A stretch of DNA of 64,000 nucleotides from Microbulbifer celer (GCF_020991125.1 NZ_CP087715.1:1391501-1455500); one strand, 5' to 3'. Counted from the first letter of the stretch, positions 19,654 to 26,565 are shown. The notes: generated from the sequence alone by a model not told the origin. A program made the numbers and translations.

Positions 19654-19683
19654 ATATTAGGCTAGTCAAAATTGACGTGTCAA
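19654..19683 (-). promoter_or_regulatory. Candidate leftward early promoter (PL-like)
   Basis: On the minus strand, -35 TTGACA (19683-19678), an 18-nt spacer and -10 TAATAT (19659-19654). It abuts an operator at 19683-19696 and would drive the second DGR target, recombination genes and possibly the DGR itself. Confidence 0.6.
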
Positions 19684-19696
19684 GCCATAAATGGCT
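19683..19696. promoter_or_regulatory. Repressor operator (left), AGCCATaaATGGCT
   Basis: Perfect 6-bp inverted repeat with a 2-bp spacer, immediately upstream of the leftward promoter. The same palindrome recurs in the repressor/cro-like gap. Confidence 0.7.
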
Positions 19697-19755
19697 ATAA
19701 AGTGGCAAAAAGATATGCCAGATTTTTCCGGATTTGATAGGAGGGTCTGATTCTG

Positions 19756-20163
19756 CTATCGCGCTGACATGCGGCCAGCAAGGAATGACTGCAGCGCGTC
19801 CGCATCCCAGTCGGTCAGATCCCCAGACTCGAACCCTGACACCAAGGTTTTCACCAGGGCTTGCTGACGTTTACTGAGGCGCCTTGAGGTCACCTTGTTG
19901 TCTGGGGGAGGCTCCCCGACCGCCATGTCAGGGGGCGAAGGCTCCTCCTCGAAAAGGTAGGTTACAGGCTTACCAAAAGCGCCTGCGATGTCAGCCAGGG
20001 TGCCTATCTGTGGGTCAGTGGCCGCCCTGGCTATCCGCCCGACAGTTGACTGGCCGACGCCACTGCGCTTCGCGATGGCCTGCTGATTTCCCAGCTCTGG
20101 ATAAGCATCCTGCAGCGCCCTCAGGCGCCGGGCTATCCGTTTAAAAAGGTCGTCTTTTTTCAT
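19756..20163 (-). CDS. CI-like prophage repressor (XRE HTH)
   Basis: About 135 residues. The N-terminal XRE helix-turn-helix reads NQQAIAKRSGVGQSTVGRIARAATDPQIGTLADIAGAFG, followed by a Pro-rich linker and a short C-terminal helical region; there is no S24 peptidase domain, so it is not expected to be cleaved by RecA. ATG 20163 is chosen; upstream in-frame ATGs at 20193 and 20250 would run through the operators. It sits between leftward and rightward promoters carrying matching operators, the normal place for a lysogeny repressor. Confidence 0.85.
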   Translation of the reverse strand: MKKDDLFKRIARRLRALQDAYPELGNQQAIAKRSGVGQSTVGRIARAATDPQIGTLADIAGAFGKPVTYLFEEEPSPPDMAVGEPPPDNKVTSRRLSKRQQALVKTLVSGFESGDLTDWDADALQSFLAGRMSAR

Positions 20164-20187
20164 GCGCCAATATTGCCAGCAATGGCT

Positions 20188-20201
20188 AACCATGTATGGC
20201 T
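20188..20201. promoter_or_regulatory. Repressor operator, imperfect palindrome
   Basis: AACCATgtATGGCT, one mismatch from the AGCCATnnATGGCT consensus. It lies next to the -35 of the rightward promoter. Confidence 0.5.
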
Positions 20202-20229
20202 TGACGAATAAGCCATAGATGGCTAATCT
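20201..20229 (+). promoter_or_regulatory. Candidate rightward early promoter (PR-like)
   Basis: -35 TTGACG (20201-20206), 17-nt spacer, -10 TAATCT (20224-20229). The operator at 20211-20224 fills the spacer, so repressor binding would block it. It reads into the Cro-like gene. Confidence 0.7.
20211..20224. promoter_or_regulatory. Repressor operator, perfect palindrome AGCCATagATGGCT
   Basis: Perfect 6-bp inverted repeat between -35 and -10 of the rightward promoter, identical in its half-sites to the left operator at 19683-19696. A degenerate copy, AGCCGTaaATGGAG, follows at 20230-20243. Confidence 0.75.
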
Positions 20230-20249
20230 AGCCGTAAATGGAGGATTCA

Positions 20250-20444
20250 ATGGACAACAAAGCCGACCTGCTACAGCAGGTTAAAGCCAAATTGCGTGAT
20301 CGTCGGGGCGAGTGGCGGCAGATTGCCGAAGCCTCCGGAGTGCCTTATTTCACCCTGGCCAAAGTTGCCAGCGGAGCCACTGACAACCCTAGGTGGCAGA
20401 CGCTTTCTAGGCTGGCGGAGCATCTGGAGCAGGGAGCAGCATAA
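20250..20444 (+). CDS. Cro-like small HTH protein
   Basis: 64 residues with a helix-turn-helix (EWRQIAEASGVPYFTLAKVASGATDNPRWQTLSRLAEHL). It is the first gene of the rightward early operon, divergent from the repressor. GGAGG at 20240-20244 sets the ATG at 20250; an upstream ATG at 20238 lies within the operator region. By position it should act as the lytic-side regulator of the switch. Confidence 0.8.
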   Translation: MDNKADLLQQVKAKLRDRRGEWRQIAEASGVPYFTLAKVASGATDNPRWQTLSRLAEHLEQGAA

Positions 20445-20448
20445 CCCC

Positions 20449-20532
20449 ATGGACCCCATAGCAATCGCACTGACAGCAGAGCTACTGATTGTTGGTCTGA
20501 TGATTTTGATAGAAGCAGTAACAGAAGCATAA
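20449..20532 (+). CDS. 27-residue single-pass membrane peptide
   Basis: Short frame starting MDPIAIALTAELLIVGLMILI and ending EAVTEA; nearly all of it forms one hydrophobic helix. It begins 4 nt after the Cro-like gene and ends 9 nt before the next gene, filling the gap tightly, which supports it as a real small gene. GGGAGC lies upstream. Function unknown. Confidence 0.45.
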   Translation: MDPIAIALTAELLIVGLMILIEAVTEA

Positions 20533-20541
20533 GGAAATCCC

Positions 20542-20730
20542 ATGTACGCAAATCCCAAACACATAAGGGATCGTGAAATTAAATTGCGTGTTGATGACGC
20601 GACGTATCAGCTGATTGAAGCGATGGCCCAGTACCACCGCACCCAAAAAGCGGTATTGGTGCGCGATATGGTCGAGGCACAACTATCACGACTGGAAGCA
20701 GAAGATACCAACGAAGGTCAGGCGGCCTGA
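20542..20730 (+). CDS. Small ribbon-helix-helix-like phage protein
   Basis: 62 residues. The segment REIKLRVDDATYQLIEAMAQYHRTQKAVLVRDMVEAQL has the beta-strand plus two-helix pattern of Arc/MetJ-type DNA-binding proteins. AAGGAA precedes the ATG. It lies in the early rightward operon; a regulatory role is inferred. Confidence 0.6.
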   Translation: MYANPKHIRDREIKLRVDDATYQLIEAMAQYHRTQKAVLVRDMVEAQLSRLEAEDTNEGQAA

Positions 20731-20748
20731 AGGCCCTTGGGAGGGCCT

Positions 20749-20940
20749 ATGAAAGAACTCGCAGACCTGTTGAGTCGCGAGCAGCTTGAGCGTATTCGCC
20801 GGCAGGCTCATCGCCTGGGGTTAGATCCGGAAGATTTGGCCGTAGATTTATTGGATAGGGAGTTGAAGTCAACGCAGCCAAAAAGCAGTGGCGGAAAGAT
20901 CATGCAGTTTCGGAGGGCCTCAAGAGGCCCTGAAAAGTGA
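20749..20940 (+). CDS. Small helical phage protein, function unknown
   Basis: 63 residues from ATG 20749, preceded by GGGAGGG. Helical and basic (LLSREQLERIRRQAHRLGLDPEDLAVDLLDREL). No family recognised. Same operon as the preceding small genes. Confidence 0.5.
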   Translation: MKELADLLSREQLERIRRQAHRLGLDPEDLAVDLLDRELKSTQPKSSGGKIMQFRRASRGPEK

Positions 20941-20983
20941 CTTATTGAGGGGCGCTCAAATGGGCCAGCCTATACAGAAAAAT

Positions 20984-21280
20984 TCAGAACGCCGGTTCGA
21001 TTTGACCCGCAGCCCAGATGGAGTTTATCGCGTCGATGGGAGGGTTATCCCAGTTGCTGATAACGCCACTGTGCGCATTGATGACAGCAATTCGGTCGTT
21101 GGTGTCAGCTGCCGCCGCAACGATGCTAAACGCCGTACTGGGGTTGTGCTGGGTGTGGACATAGAACAGTGACAGTTGGAATTGGTGCCACTGGCCAAGT
21201 GATTTTATTGCATCCCGAACAGCTTCGTAATTTTGGCCCGGGGTCATCAAATCGTAGGCGATGAACAGGTTATAGGACAT
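20984..21280 (-). CDS. Cas2/VapD-like (SinR-type) small protein
   Basis: 98 residues, encoded against the rightward operon. The start YNLFIAYDLMTPGQNYEAVRDAIKSLGQWHQ matches the ferredoxin-like Cas2/VapD/SinR pattern (beta strand ending in YDL, then a helix with 'K-x-x-G-x-W'). Such proteins include RNases and toxins; no cas genes are near. GGAGAAATT precedes ATG 21280, with an upstream in-frame ATG at 21430 judged unlikely. Its opposite orientation suggests a cargo gene expressed from its own promoter. Confidence 0.6.
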   Translation of the reverse strand: MSYNLFIAYDLMTPGQNYEAVRDAIKSLGQWHQFQLSLFYVHTQHNPSTAFSIVAAAADTNDRIAVINAHSGVISNWDNPPIDAINSIWAAGQIEPAF

Positions 21281-21318
21281 AGCAATTTCTCCGGTATCTG
21301 TTGGTGTAGGAGCTTTCA

Positions 21319-21555
21319 GTGTACCGAGAAACCCGTCACCTGGGGAGTGGTGAGGCTGCCGGGCTGCCGGCGCGAATTCCCCCGCACGCTTGGGATGTGT
21401 TGTTGGAGACACGCGGGGAAATACCAGCAACTCGCAGTGCTGGTGCTCTTTGCCTGCCGGGGGCTAATACCCGGCACCTATTCGCATGCCGATTGGGAGA
21501 CGCGGTCCCATACAGCCGCTCCGTGTATGGCGGGTACCAGTCGGCAGTCGAATAG
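21319..21555 (+). CDS. Hypothetical early phage protein (GTG start)
   Basis: 78 residues from GTG 21319 with AGGAG about 7 nt upstream. Contains RETRHLGSGEAAGLPARIPP and ends DAVPYSRSVYGGYQSAVE. No family recognised. The surrounding 21281-21716 is GC-rich with several small hairpins, so an untranslated structured RNA is an alternative. Confidence 0.4.
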   Translation: MYRETRHLGSGEAAGLPARIPPHAWDVLLETRGEIPATRSAGALCLPGANTRHLFACRLGDAVPYSRSVYGGYQSAVE

Positions 21556-21716
21556 GTAAAACAAATCGGCACAGCAGATAGCGGATTCACCGGCGTTGCC
21601 TACCGCCGGGGCACATCCCACCGGCACCCCACACGCCACGGTGCCAGAGTCCGCTGCCTGGTGTGTCGAGCACCATCAAGAGCATTACAGAGCCGCAGAA
21701 GCGGACGGGGGCGTTA

Positions 21717-22577
21717 ATGAGTGATAAGCGCGCTTTTCAGGGCGTTTGGATACCGGCAGAGCTGTGGCTCTCCAGGGACCTGAGCCTGCAGGAAAAGGTC
21801 ATGCTGGTGGAGATCAGGAGCTTGTCTGTGGATGCCGCCAGGGGCTGTTACAAGTCGAATAAAGCATTCGCTGAATTCTTCAATCTGTCCGCATCCAGAG
21901 TGTCAGAAATAATCTCCAGCCTGGAGAAAAAAGGCTATCTGAAAATTGCCCAAAAGCGTGACGGGAAGCGAATTGTTGAGCGCAACATTTTCGTTCAAAA
22001 GGGGTATTCGGAATCCCGAAGGGGGTATTCGGAAAACGCGGCGAACCCTATTCGGAATCCCGAAGGGGGGTATTCGGAAAACGCTGAGGGGAGTAATACA
22101 CCTAAGAGCAATACAGTAGGAGATATATCTACTGAGCACGAACCCCCTGTCGACCCGATCGAATCCGAATTTGATCAACTCTGGACTGACTACCCAAAAC
22201 GCGCAGGTGGCAACCCTCGGGCCGATGCCCTGAAGGCGTACCGCAAGCAGAGAAAATCTCACCCGTTTGACGAAATCCATGCTGGATTGCTCCGCTATCG
22301 CCGGTTCTGTGAGCTGACCAACAAGATCGAGACTGAGTACGTCCAGCAAGCGAAAACATTCTTCGGCCCTGGCAAGCACTGGCAGGGCGATTTCCCGCTA
22401 CCGACCCACGGAGGAAGCCGTGAAAACCATCGACCAAATCCGAAAAACGCCATTCGACGCATCGAGGAGCAGGCAGCAGCAGGATTCGCTGCTGCCGAGG
22501 CACGAGAAGCTGCTGAACGCCCTGTGGCAACGCATGACCCAACTGTTCGGCCACAAGTGGGTATCCCAGGAAGGTGA
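21717..22577 (+). CDS. Phage replication initiator (lambda O-like) with winged-helix N-terminus
   Basis: 286 residues from ATG 21717. The N-terminal 90 residues form a winged-helix domain (LSLQEKVMLVEIRSLS...NKAFAEFFNLSASRVSEIISSLEKKGYL) as in lambda O-type initiators. The middle is a low-complexity linker encoded by four iterons (22005-22079), and the C-terminus has FDQLWTDYPKRAGGNPRADALKAYRKQ, a domain common in phage replication proteins. It should bind the iterons inside its own gene and recruit the host helicase through the next gene product. Confidence 0.85.
   Translation: MSDKRAFQGVWIPAELWLSRDLSLQEKVMLVEIRSLSVDAARGCYKSNKAFAEFFNLSASRVSEIISSLEKKGYLKIAQKRDGKRIVERNIFVQKGYSESRRGYSENAANPIRNPEGGYSENAEGSNTPKSNTVGDISTEHEPPVDPIESEFDQLWTDYPKRAGGNPRADALKAYRKQRKSHPFDEIHAGLLRYRRFCELTNKIETEYVQQAKTFFGPGKHWQGDFPLPTHGGSRENHRPNPKNAIRRIEEQAAAGFAAAEAREAAERPVATHDPTVRPQVGIPGR
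22005..22079. repeat. Four iterons in the O-like gene: candidate phage replication origin
   Basis: TATTCGGAA occurs at 22005, 22026, 22049 and 22071, always on the same strand, spaced 21, 23 and 22 bp (two helical turns). Flanks alternate between TCCCGAAG and AACGC. Lambda's origin likewise lies as iterons within gene O. Confidence 0.7.
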
Positions 22578-22902
22578 GATCCGAAACGAGCGCGGGGAGT
22601 ATTCCAGAAACTTTCTGTTCTGGGCCCGCAAGACCGCCCACCTGAGCGATACGCAATGGCGCCGGGGGATGGATCACGTTGAGTACAAGGTTCGGGAGGC
22701 GGCCCGTCAGGGCGGTGACGACGAGTGGCCGCCCAGCTACGCAGCGTTCCTCGGGTTTTGCGACCCGCGCCCCGGATCACAGATGTACAAGTCATTCGAG
22801 CCCCTAAAGCTCCCCGACAAAGGGGCGCAGGAGCGGGCGCAGGAGGCCGGGGCTAGAGCCCTGGACGAGATGAAATCACTGTTCAACGAGGAAACCGCAT
22901 GA
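22420..22902 (+). CDS. Lambda P-like replication protein (helicase loader)
   Basis: 160 residues from GTG 22420, which has a strong GGAGGAAG just upstream although it lies 158 nt inside the preceding gene. The segment LWQRMTQLFGHKW...GEYSRNFLFWARKTAHLSDTQWRRGMDHVEYKV...WPPSYAAFLGFC matches phage replication P-type proteins that load DnaB helicase. Its partner is the O-like protein encoded upstream. Confidence 0.75.
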   Translation: MKTIDQIRKTPFDASRSRQQQDSLLPRHEKLLNALWQRMTQLFGHKWVSQEGEIRNERGEYSRNFLFWARKTAHLSDTQWRRGMDHVEYKVREAARQGGDDEWPPSYAAFLGFCDPRPGSQMYKSFEPLKLPDKGAQERAQEAGARALDEMKSLFNEETA

Positions 22903-23135
22903 CCGTAACCAACCTATCAACCGCTCTGGAGCGGATCGAGAAAACCGACCCGAGCAGCCCGCTAGCGTGTTTCCGGGCGCGGGTACCAGGCAGTGTCAAC
23001 ACGATGTTTGCCGGTACCGTGCTGACCCAGCGCCGCATCGAGCAGGGAGATATTAACTACCTGGGCACATTCCACCGCGACAACCTCCCGGAGGCTCGCG
23101 AGAAGCTGCGCGAGTACGTCAGCGAGGCAGCGTAA
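22899..23135 (+). CDS. Small phage protein, function unknown
   Basis: 78 residues, coupled to the P-like gene by an ATGA overlap at 22899-22902. Polar and soluble, with an NTMFAGTVLTQRRIEQGDINYLGTF core. No family recognised. Confidence 0.6.
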   Translation: MTVTNLSTALERIEKTDPSSPLACFRARVPGSVNTMFAGTVLTQRRIEQGDINYLGTFHRDNLPEAREKLREYVSEAA

Positions 23136-23197
23136 CGATCACCATCACAGGGTGGGCCCGCGCCAGTATGGGCGGGCAAATTATTTGAGGGTAGGGC

Positions 23198-23647
23198 ATG
23201 AGCATAACTCACACAGCTACACAGAAAACTCTGAACGCTCGCGAGCTCATTAACGAGCAAATCGCGGCGTACCTGGAACGCGGAGGAAGCATTACCGAAA
23301 TTCCGCGCGGACAGAGCGTCCACAATCTGCAGATTCGACCAGTTGAGGATAAAAACCGAGGCACTCGCCGCTGCTACGCTGACCCGAAGATGAATCTCCA
23401 GAGTGCGGAGGGTAAGGCCTCAAGCATCCGTCAGCGCCAGGCGAGGGAAAAATCCAGAGAGGCGCTCAGAAAGAACGCTGAGGCTCTGAATGAGGCCGCC
23501 CGTGCCCGGAGACAAAAGCAAATGCCGAAGGTCCGCCAGATGCTGGCCGAGGGGAAGAGCCGGCGCGAGATCGGAAAAGTCATCGGAGTTGCACACGGCA
23601 CAATCAATTACTGGCTGAAACTGGAGAGGTCGACCGATGGGGAATGA
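23198..23647 (+). CDS. Helix-turn-helix phage regulator
   Basis: 149 residues. The C-terminus carries a resolvase-type HTH (MPKVRQMLAEGKSRREIGKVIGVAHGTINYWLKL); the N-terminal segment (INEQIAAYLERGGSITEIPRGQS) and a basic helical middle are seen in other phage regulators. It probably binds DNA and may regulate early or late transcription; the target is unknown. The end overlaps the next gene by 11 nt. Confidence 0.65.
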   Translation: MSITHTATQKTLNARELINEQIAAYLERGGSITEIPRGQSVHNLQIRPVEDKNRGTRRCYADPKMNLQSAEGKASSIRQRQAREKSREALRKNAEALNEAARARRQKQMPKVRQMLAEGKSRREIGKVIGVAHGTINYWLKLERSTDGE

Positions 23648-23870
23648 CAGAATTTGGAACCTCTTCATCACCCTGCTGTTGCTGGCGGGGCCCGCATTCG
23701 CCGCCTTGACTTCGTTCGGCCTTGCGTGGCTGTGCCACATATTGGGAGAGTCGTGGACGATGCCCATTGAGGTGATTCTGATTTTAGGCTCTGCCTGGAT
23801 GGTTCACGGCTGCCGGGTGATTTGGGCAGAACGAAAATTTATTGAGGAGGTGGACGATGAAAGCCCCTGA
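23637..23870 (+). CDS. Small two-span membrane protein
   Basis: 77 residues with two hydrophobic helices (WNLFITLLLLAGPAFAALTS and MPIEVILILGSAWMV) and a charged C-terminus. No family recognised; it lies between a regulator and a second membrane peptide in the nin-like region. Confidence 0.6.
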   Translation: MGNDRIWNLFITLLLLAGPAFAALTSFGLAWLCHILGESWTMPIEVILILGSAWMVHGCRVIWAERKFIEEVDDESP

Positions 23871-23991
23871 TAGTTTTGACTGGTTACCGGAAGTAAAGCG
23901 GGAGATCCGCAAGCAAGAGGTCAAAGACGCGATTGTCGGCGCCGTGGTGGCTCTGGTGTTTGTGGTTTGCACTTTGGGGATAGTGGGCTGA
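23857..23991 (+). CDS. 44-residue single-pass membrane peptide
   Basis: Starts MKAPDSFDWLPEVKREIRKQ and ends in one hydrophobic helix, DAIVGAVVALVFVVCTLGIVG. GAGGAGG lies just upstream of the ATG. It overlaps the previous gene by 14 nt, and its TGA shares a base with the ninB ATG. Function unknown. Confidence 0.55.
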   Translation: MKAPDSFDWLPEVKREIRKQEVKDAIVGAVVALVFVVCTLGIVG

Positions 23992-24452
23992 TGGAGATCA
24001 TCATTGGTGACCAGCAGTCTCTCCGCGAGCGGATGCTGGCTGTTTGGAATCTGGTGTGTCGCGGAATCCAGGCCGGCCCGGTGGTGGTAACACTCGGGCG
24101 CCCGAAGCGCGATGGCAACCAGAACCGCCACTTCCATGCCCTAATCGGTGAGATAGCCCAGCAGGTCACGGTGATGGGGAAACGCTACCGCCCTGAGATC
24201 TGGAAGGCAATGCTGGTGGACGCATTCGAGCAAGAGTGCGAGTCGATGGGCGAGCCGTTGAGTAAACCGGGTCAGGTGGTTCCCAGCCTGGATGGGCGTC
24301 GAGTGGTTACGGTGCGCCCCAGTACAACCGACCTCAAAAAACGAGAAGCGGCTGCGTTCATTGAGTTCCTGTACGCGCAGGGCGTGGATATGGGTGTGAC
24401 GTTCACCCCGCCGACTATCGAGATATACGAACAGTACAGAGAGGCGAAGTAG
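23991..24452 (+). CDS. ninB: NinB-type recombination mediator
   Basis: 153 residues. The NinB/Orf pattern is clear: PVVVTLGRPKRDGNQNRHFHALIGEIAQQV...GKRYRPEIWKAMLVDAFEQE...STTDLKKREAAAFIEFLYAQGVDMGV. Lambda NinB binds single-stranded DNA and SSB and substitutes for RecFOR in phage recombination, complementing the RecT/exonuclease pair on the leftward arm. ATG 23991 overlaps the previous stop by one base. Confidence 0.9.
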   Translation: MEIIIGDQQSLRERMLAVWNLVCRGIQAGPVVVTLGRPKRDGNQNRHFHALIGEIAQQVTVMGKRYRPEIWKAMLVDAFEQECESMGEPLSKPGQVVPSLDGRRVVTVRPSTTDLKKREAAAFIEFLYAQGVDMGVTFTPPTIEIYEQYREAK

Positions 24453-24453
24453 C

Positions 24454-24882
24454 ATGGGGGCAATCAAGCGGACGCCGGCAGACATAGCATTCAGCAAGTG
24501 CATTCGTGAGCGGGCAGGGTGGACCTGTGAGCGCTGCGGCGCGCAGCACCAGATCAATTCCATGGGACTGCACTGTTCGCATTTCCATGGTCGCGGCAAA
24601 TGGTCGGTACGGTTCGACCCTGATAACGCGTTCTCGCACTGCTACGGATGCCACCAGTACCTGGGTAGCCGTCCACAGGAGTTCTCGGATTGGGTGCGCC
24701 GCCAGCAGGGAGACGGTCTGTTCGAAATCGTCCTGGAGCGGGCGAATGATACGAAGCTGGGCAGGCTGGCGAAGCGGGAAAAGGCGGAGATCGCGAAGTA
24801 CTACCGGGACCAGCACAAGAACATGCTGACACAGCGCGATCTGGGTATTACCGGACGCCTCGAAATCGTGGGGTATTTCTGA
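24454..24882 (+). CDS. NinG/HNH-like recombination nuclease
   Basis: 142 residues. A zinc-finger HNH-like core is visible: CERCGAQHQINSMGLHCSHFHGRGKWSVRFDPDNAFSHCYGCHQYLG (two CxxC pairs, conserved His). Position directly after ninB is where lambdoid phages carry NinG/Rap, a nuclease that directs recombination crossover. The assignment to NinG rather than another HNH group is inferred from this context. Confidence 0.65.
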   Translation: MGAIKRTPADIAFSKCIRERAGWTCERCGAQHQINSMGLHCSHFHGRGKWSVRFDPDNAFSHCYGCHQYLGSRPQEFSDWVRRQQGDGLFEIVLERANDTKLGRLAKREKAEIAKYYRDQHKNMLTQRDLGITGRLEIVGYF

Positions 24883-25064
24883 TGGACATTGACGAGCAGA
24901 TTGCGTGTGTGAAGAAAGAGTATCAGCGTCGCAAGAGGCTTTTCCCGAAGCTGGTGGAAGACGGAAAGATACCTCGGGATATGGCGCAGGCTGAGATTGC
25001 CAGGATGAAGGCTGTGATGGAGACGCTGTCGCAGCTGAGGGCGCTGGCCGGGAGGCGTGAATGA
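24882..25064 (+). CDS. Small coiled-coil phage protein
   Basis: 60 residues, predicted as two helices (IDEQIACVKKEYQRRKRLFPKLVEDGKIP and MAQAEIARMKAVMETLSQLRAL). This pattern is common in nin regions of temperate phages; function unknown. The ATG overlaps the preceding stop by one base. Confidence 0.6.
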   Translation: MDIDEQIACVKKEYQRRKRLFPKLVEDGKIPRDMAQAEIARMKAVMETLSQLRALAGRRE

Positions 25065-25714
25065 GATTCGCAACAGCCCGCCAGGCGTGGCACGACGCCT
25101 ATGACAGCCCCACGGCAGAATCCGATTACGAGGCGATGGTGGCCGGCAAGACCGACCGCAGCCGAACTCGCCGGCAGACCTACGACACGATCACCGACGA
25201 CGAGGGCCGGGTTATCGCCAGCGCCCGGGTTCCGACCACCTACGCGGTTGAAACGCGAGTAGGGCGGGGCAGTAGCGCCCGCATCATGGATGCCTGTGAA
25301 AAGGGCATGGTCCAAAGCGTGATAGGCAAGATCCGCCAGCGCGATCCGCTGGCGTACTGCTGGGGTATGGCCGCCTACGCACCGCCAGCCTCCAGGGTAA
25401 CCGAGCGCGCGGCGCTCCTGCAGCACCTTATGACCGAGTTCGATACATGGGGGGAGCCGCATGATCGGACCAAGGTCGGCCAGCTGGCGGTATTCTGCAT
25501 CCAGGCCTGCGCCCTGCGAGATGTGAATGGCCGGCATGTGGATCTGCGGCAGGCGCGCATTATTCTGGCTGTGGACAAGGCGGAGTGGGATAGGGATTGG
25601 GTGCGGGTCTGGAGGCGCCTACAGCGGCGCCTGGACCCGTTGCCGGGCAGGGCTCTTGGGCCGGTTGCGGAGCTGGTTGAAGATTATCAGGAGAGATGCC
25701 GCGCTCAGAAATAA
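25061..25714 (+). CDS. Last early-right gene; possible late-gene regulator
   Basis: 217 residues and basic. Contains a helical stretch SSARIMDACEKGMVQSVIGKIRQRDPLAYCWGMAAYAP and an Arg/Trp-rich segment EWDRDWVRVWRRLQRRLDPLPG. No family recognised with certainty. It occupies the position of the antiterminator Q gene, followed by a promoter-like gap before late genes, so a late-regulator role is positional inference. ATGA overlap with the gene before it. Confidence 0.5.
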   Translation: MRFATARQAWHDAYDSPTAESDYEAMVAGKTDRSRTRRQTYDTITDDEGRVIASARVPTTYAVETRVGRGSSARIMDACEKGMVQSVIGKIRQRDPLAYCWGMAAYAPPASRVTERAALLQHLMTEFDTWGEPHDRTKVGQLAVFCIQACALRDVNGRHVDLRQARIILAVDKAEWDRDWVRVWRRLQRRLDPLPGRALGPVAELVEDYQERCRAQK

Positions 25715-25756
25715 AGGCGCCTTTTTCCTCAAATAACCAAAGAAACTTGTTGCAAG

Positions 25757-25775
25757 GTGCCACTTGCAGTGGCAC
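25757..25775. promoter_or_regulatory. Palindrome GTGCCAC-ttgca-GTGGCAC in the early/late gap
   Basis: A perfect 7-bp inverted repeat lies between TTGCAA (25750-25755) and ACTATA, in the 141-bp gap before the next gene. Possible late promoter with an operator or antiterminator site. Confidence 0.35.
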
Positions 25776-25855
25776 TATATCCATGTGGTTGAGAAAAAGA
25801 CCACATCAACTGAAGAACTGGCCCATACCGGGCGCAGAACTAAGAGGAAAATATC

Positions 25856-26110
25856 ATGGCTACTAAAACTCGCACTACCCGCACAGGCCGCGTGATCATC
25901 GAACTGGACGGCTGCTCAGACTACTACGGCGGCGCAATGGTGCAGGGCGCACTGATCTGCAAAGTCAGCCTGCCGGCCGACACTGACATAAATGAGTCGA
26001 TCAACGAACTCCGTGCCCTGCGCGCTCCGGATGCTGGCCCGAACTACATTGGCGCCATTCGCGAAGCGCTTCCGGGTGTCCGCGTCCTTGAGTGGCGCCG
26101 GGTTCAGTAA
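25856..26110 (+). CDS. Small phage protein, function unknown
   Basis: 84 residues with an ATG preceded by AGAGGAAA. Mixed alpha/beta sequence (GRVIIELDGCSDYYGGAMVQ, DINESINELRALRAPDAGPNYIGAIREALPGVRVLEWRR). No family recognised. Followed by a hairpin terminator, so it may be expressed alone. Confidence 0.6.
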   Translation: MATKTRTTRTGRVIIELDGCSDYYGGAMVQGALICKVSLPADTDINESINELRALRAPDAGPNYIGAIREALPGVRVLEWRRVQ

Positions 26111-26118
26111 CCACAGCA

Positions 26119-26146
26119 AGCCCCGCTCCGGCGGGGCTCTTAATTT
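26119..26146 (+). terminator. Hairpin terminator
   Basis: AGCCCCGC / GCGGGGCT stem with a 4-nt loop, then CTTAATTT. Moderate T run only. Confidence 0.5.
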
Positions 26147-26157
26147 CTGGAGGATCT

Positions 26158-26499
26158 ATGTCGAAACAAAAACGCCCCAGCATCTACCTGAACCCGCCGC
26201 TGGAAAAAGTGCAGGCGGCACTCAGAGAGGGACAGAGCTTTAGCGCCCGCCTTGGCGAAATCGCCGAGCGCTACGCCCTAATCTGCCGGCAAGTACCGGA
26301 ACTGACCGACAGCGAGCGCAACATCATCGGCAACACCCTGTCCGGCTCGCTGGTGGAGCCCCTGCTGATCCGCCACTTGGACGGCGAGATTGAGGACAGC
26401 GACGCAGCCGACGAGTCCACTCTGCGCGACCTGGCGGAGCGCATACGCGGCATGAGCATCGCCGATCGCGTGGCACTAGTGGAGTCTCTCGACATGTGA
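26158..26499 (+). CDS. Small phage protein, possible plasmid/phage regulator
   Basis: 113 residues from ATG 26158 (GGAGG upstream). The start KQKRPSIYLNPPLEKVQAALREGQSFSARLGEIAERYALI looks like the beta-helix-helix start of a ribbon-helix-helix regulator; the rest is helical and acidic. Function unknown. A sigma-70-like promoter and two terminators follow. Confidence 0.55.
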   Translation: MSKQKRPSIYLNPPLEKVQAALREGQSFSARLGEIAERYALICRQVPELTDSERNIIGNTLSGSLVEPLLIRHLDGEIEDSDAADESTLRDLAERIRGMSIADRVALVESLDM

Positions 26500-26500
26500 G

Positions 26501-26529
26501 TTGACAATTTTGTCCCACGGCAGTACATT
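26501..26529 (+). promoter_or_regulatory. Sigma-70-like promoter
   Basis: TTGACA (26501-26506), 17-nt spacer, TACATT (26524-26529). It reads into the terminator at 26566-26590, so it may give a short RNA or be the late promoter that needs antitermination. Confidence 0.5.
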
Positions 26530-26565
26530 TTTACCAGCATGCGGTTTTTCCGCTCTGAACACCAG

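Noticed and set aside
19611..19655. ATG 19655 as start of variable protein 2
   Set aside because: It overlaps the -10 hexamer of the likely promoter and lacks an SD; ATG 19610 is better supported.
20888..21172. Plus-strand frame opposite the Cas2/VapD-like gene
   Set aside because: The minus-strand product has a recognisable fold pattern and SD; the plus frame has neither.
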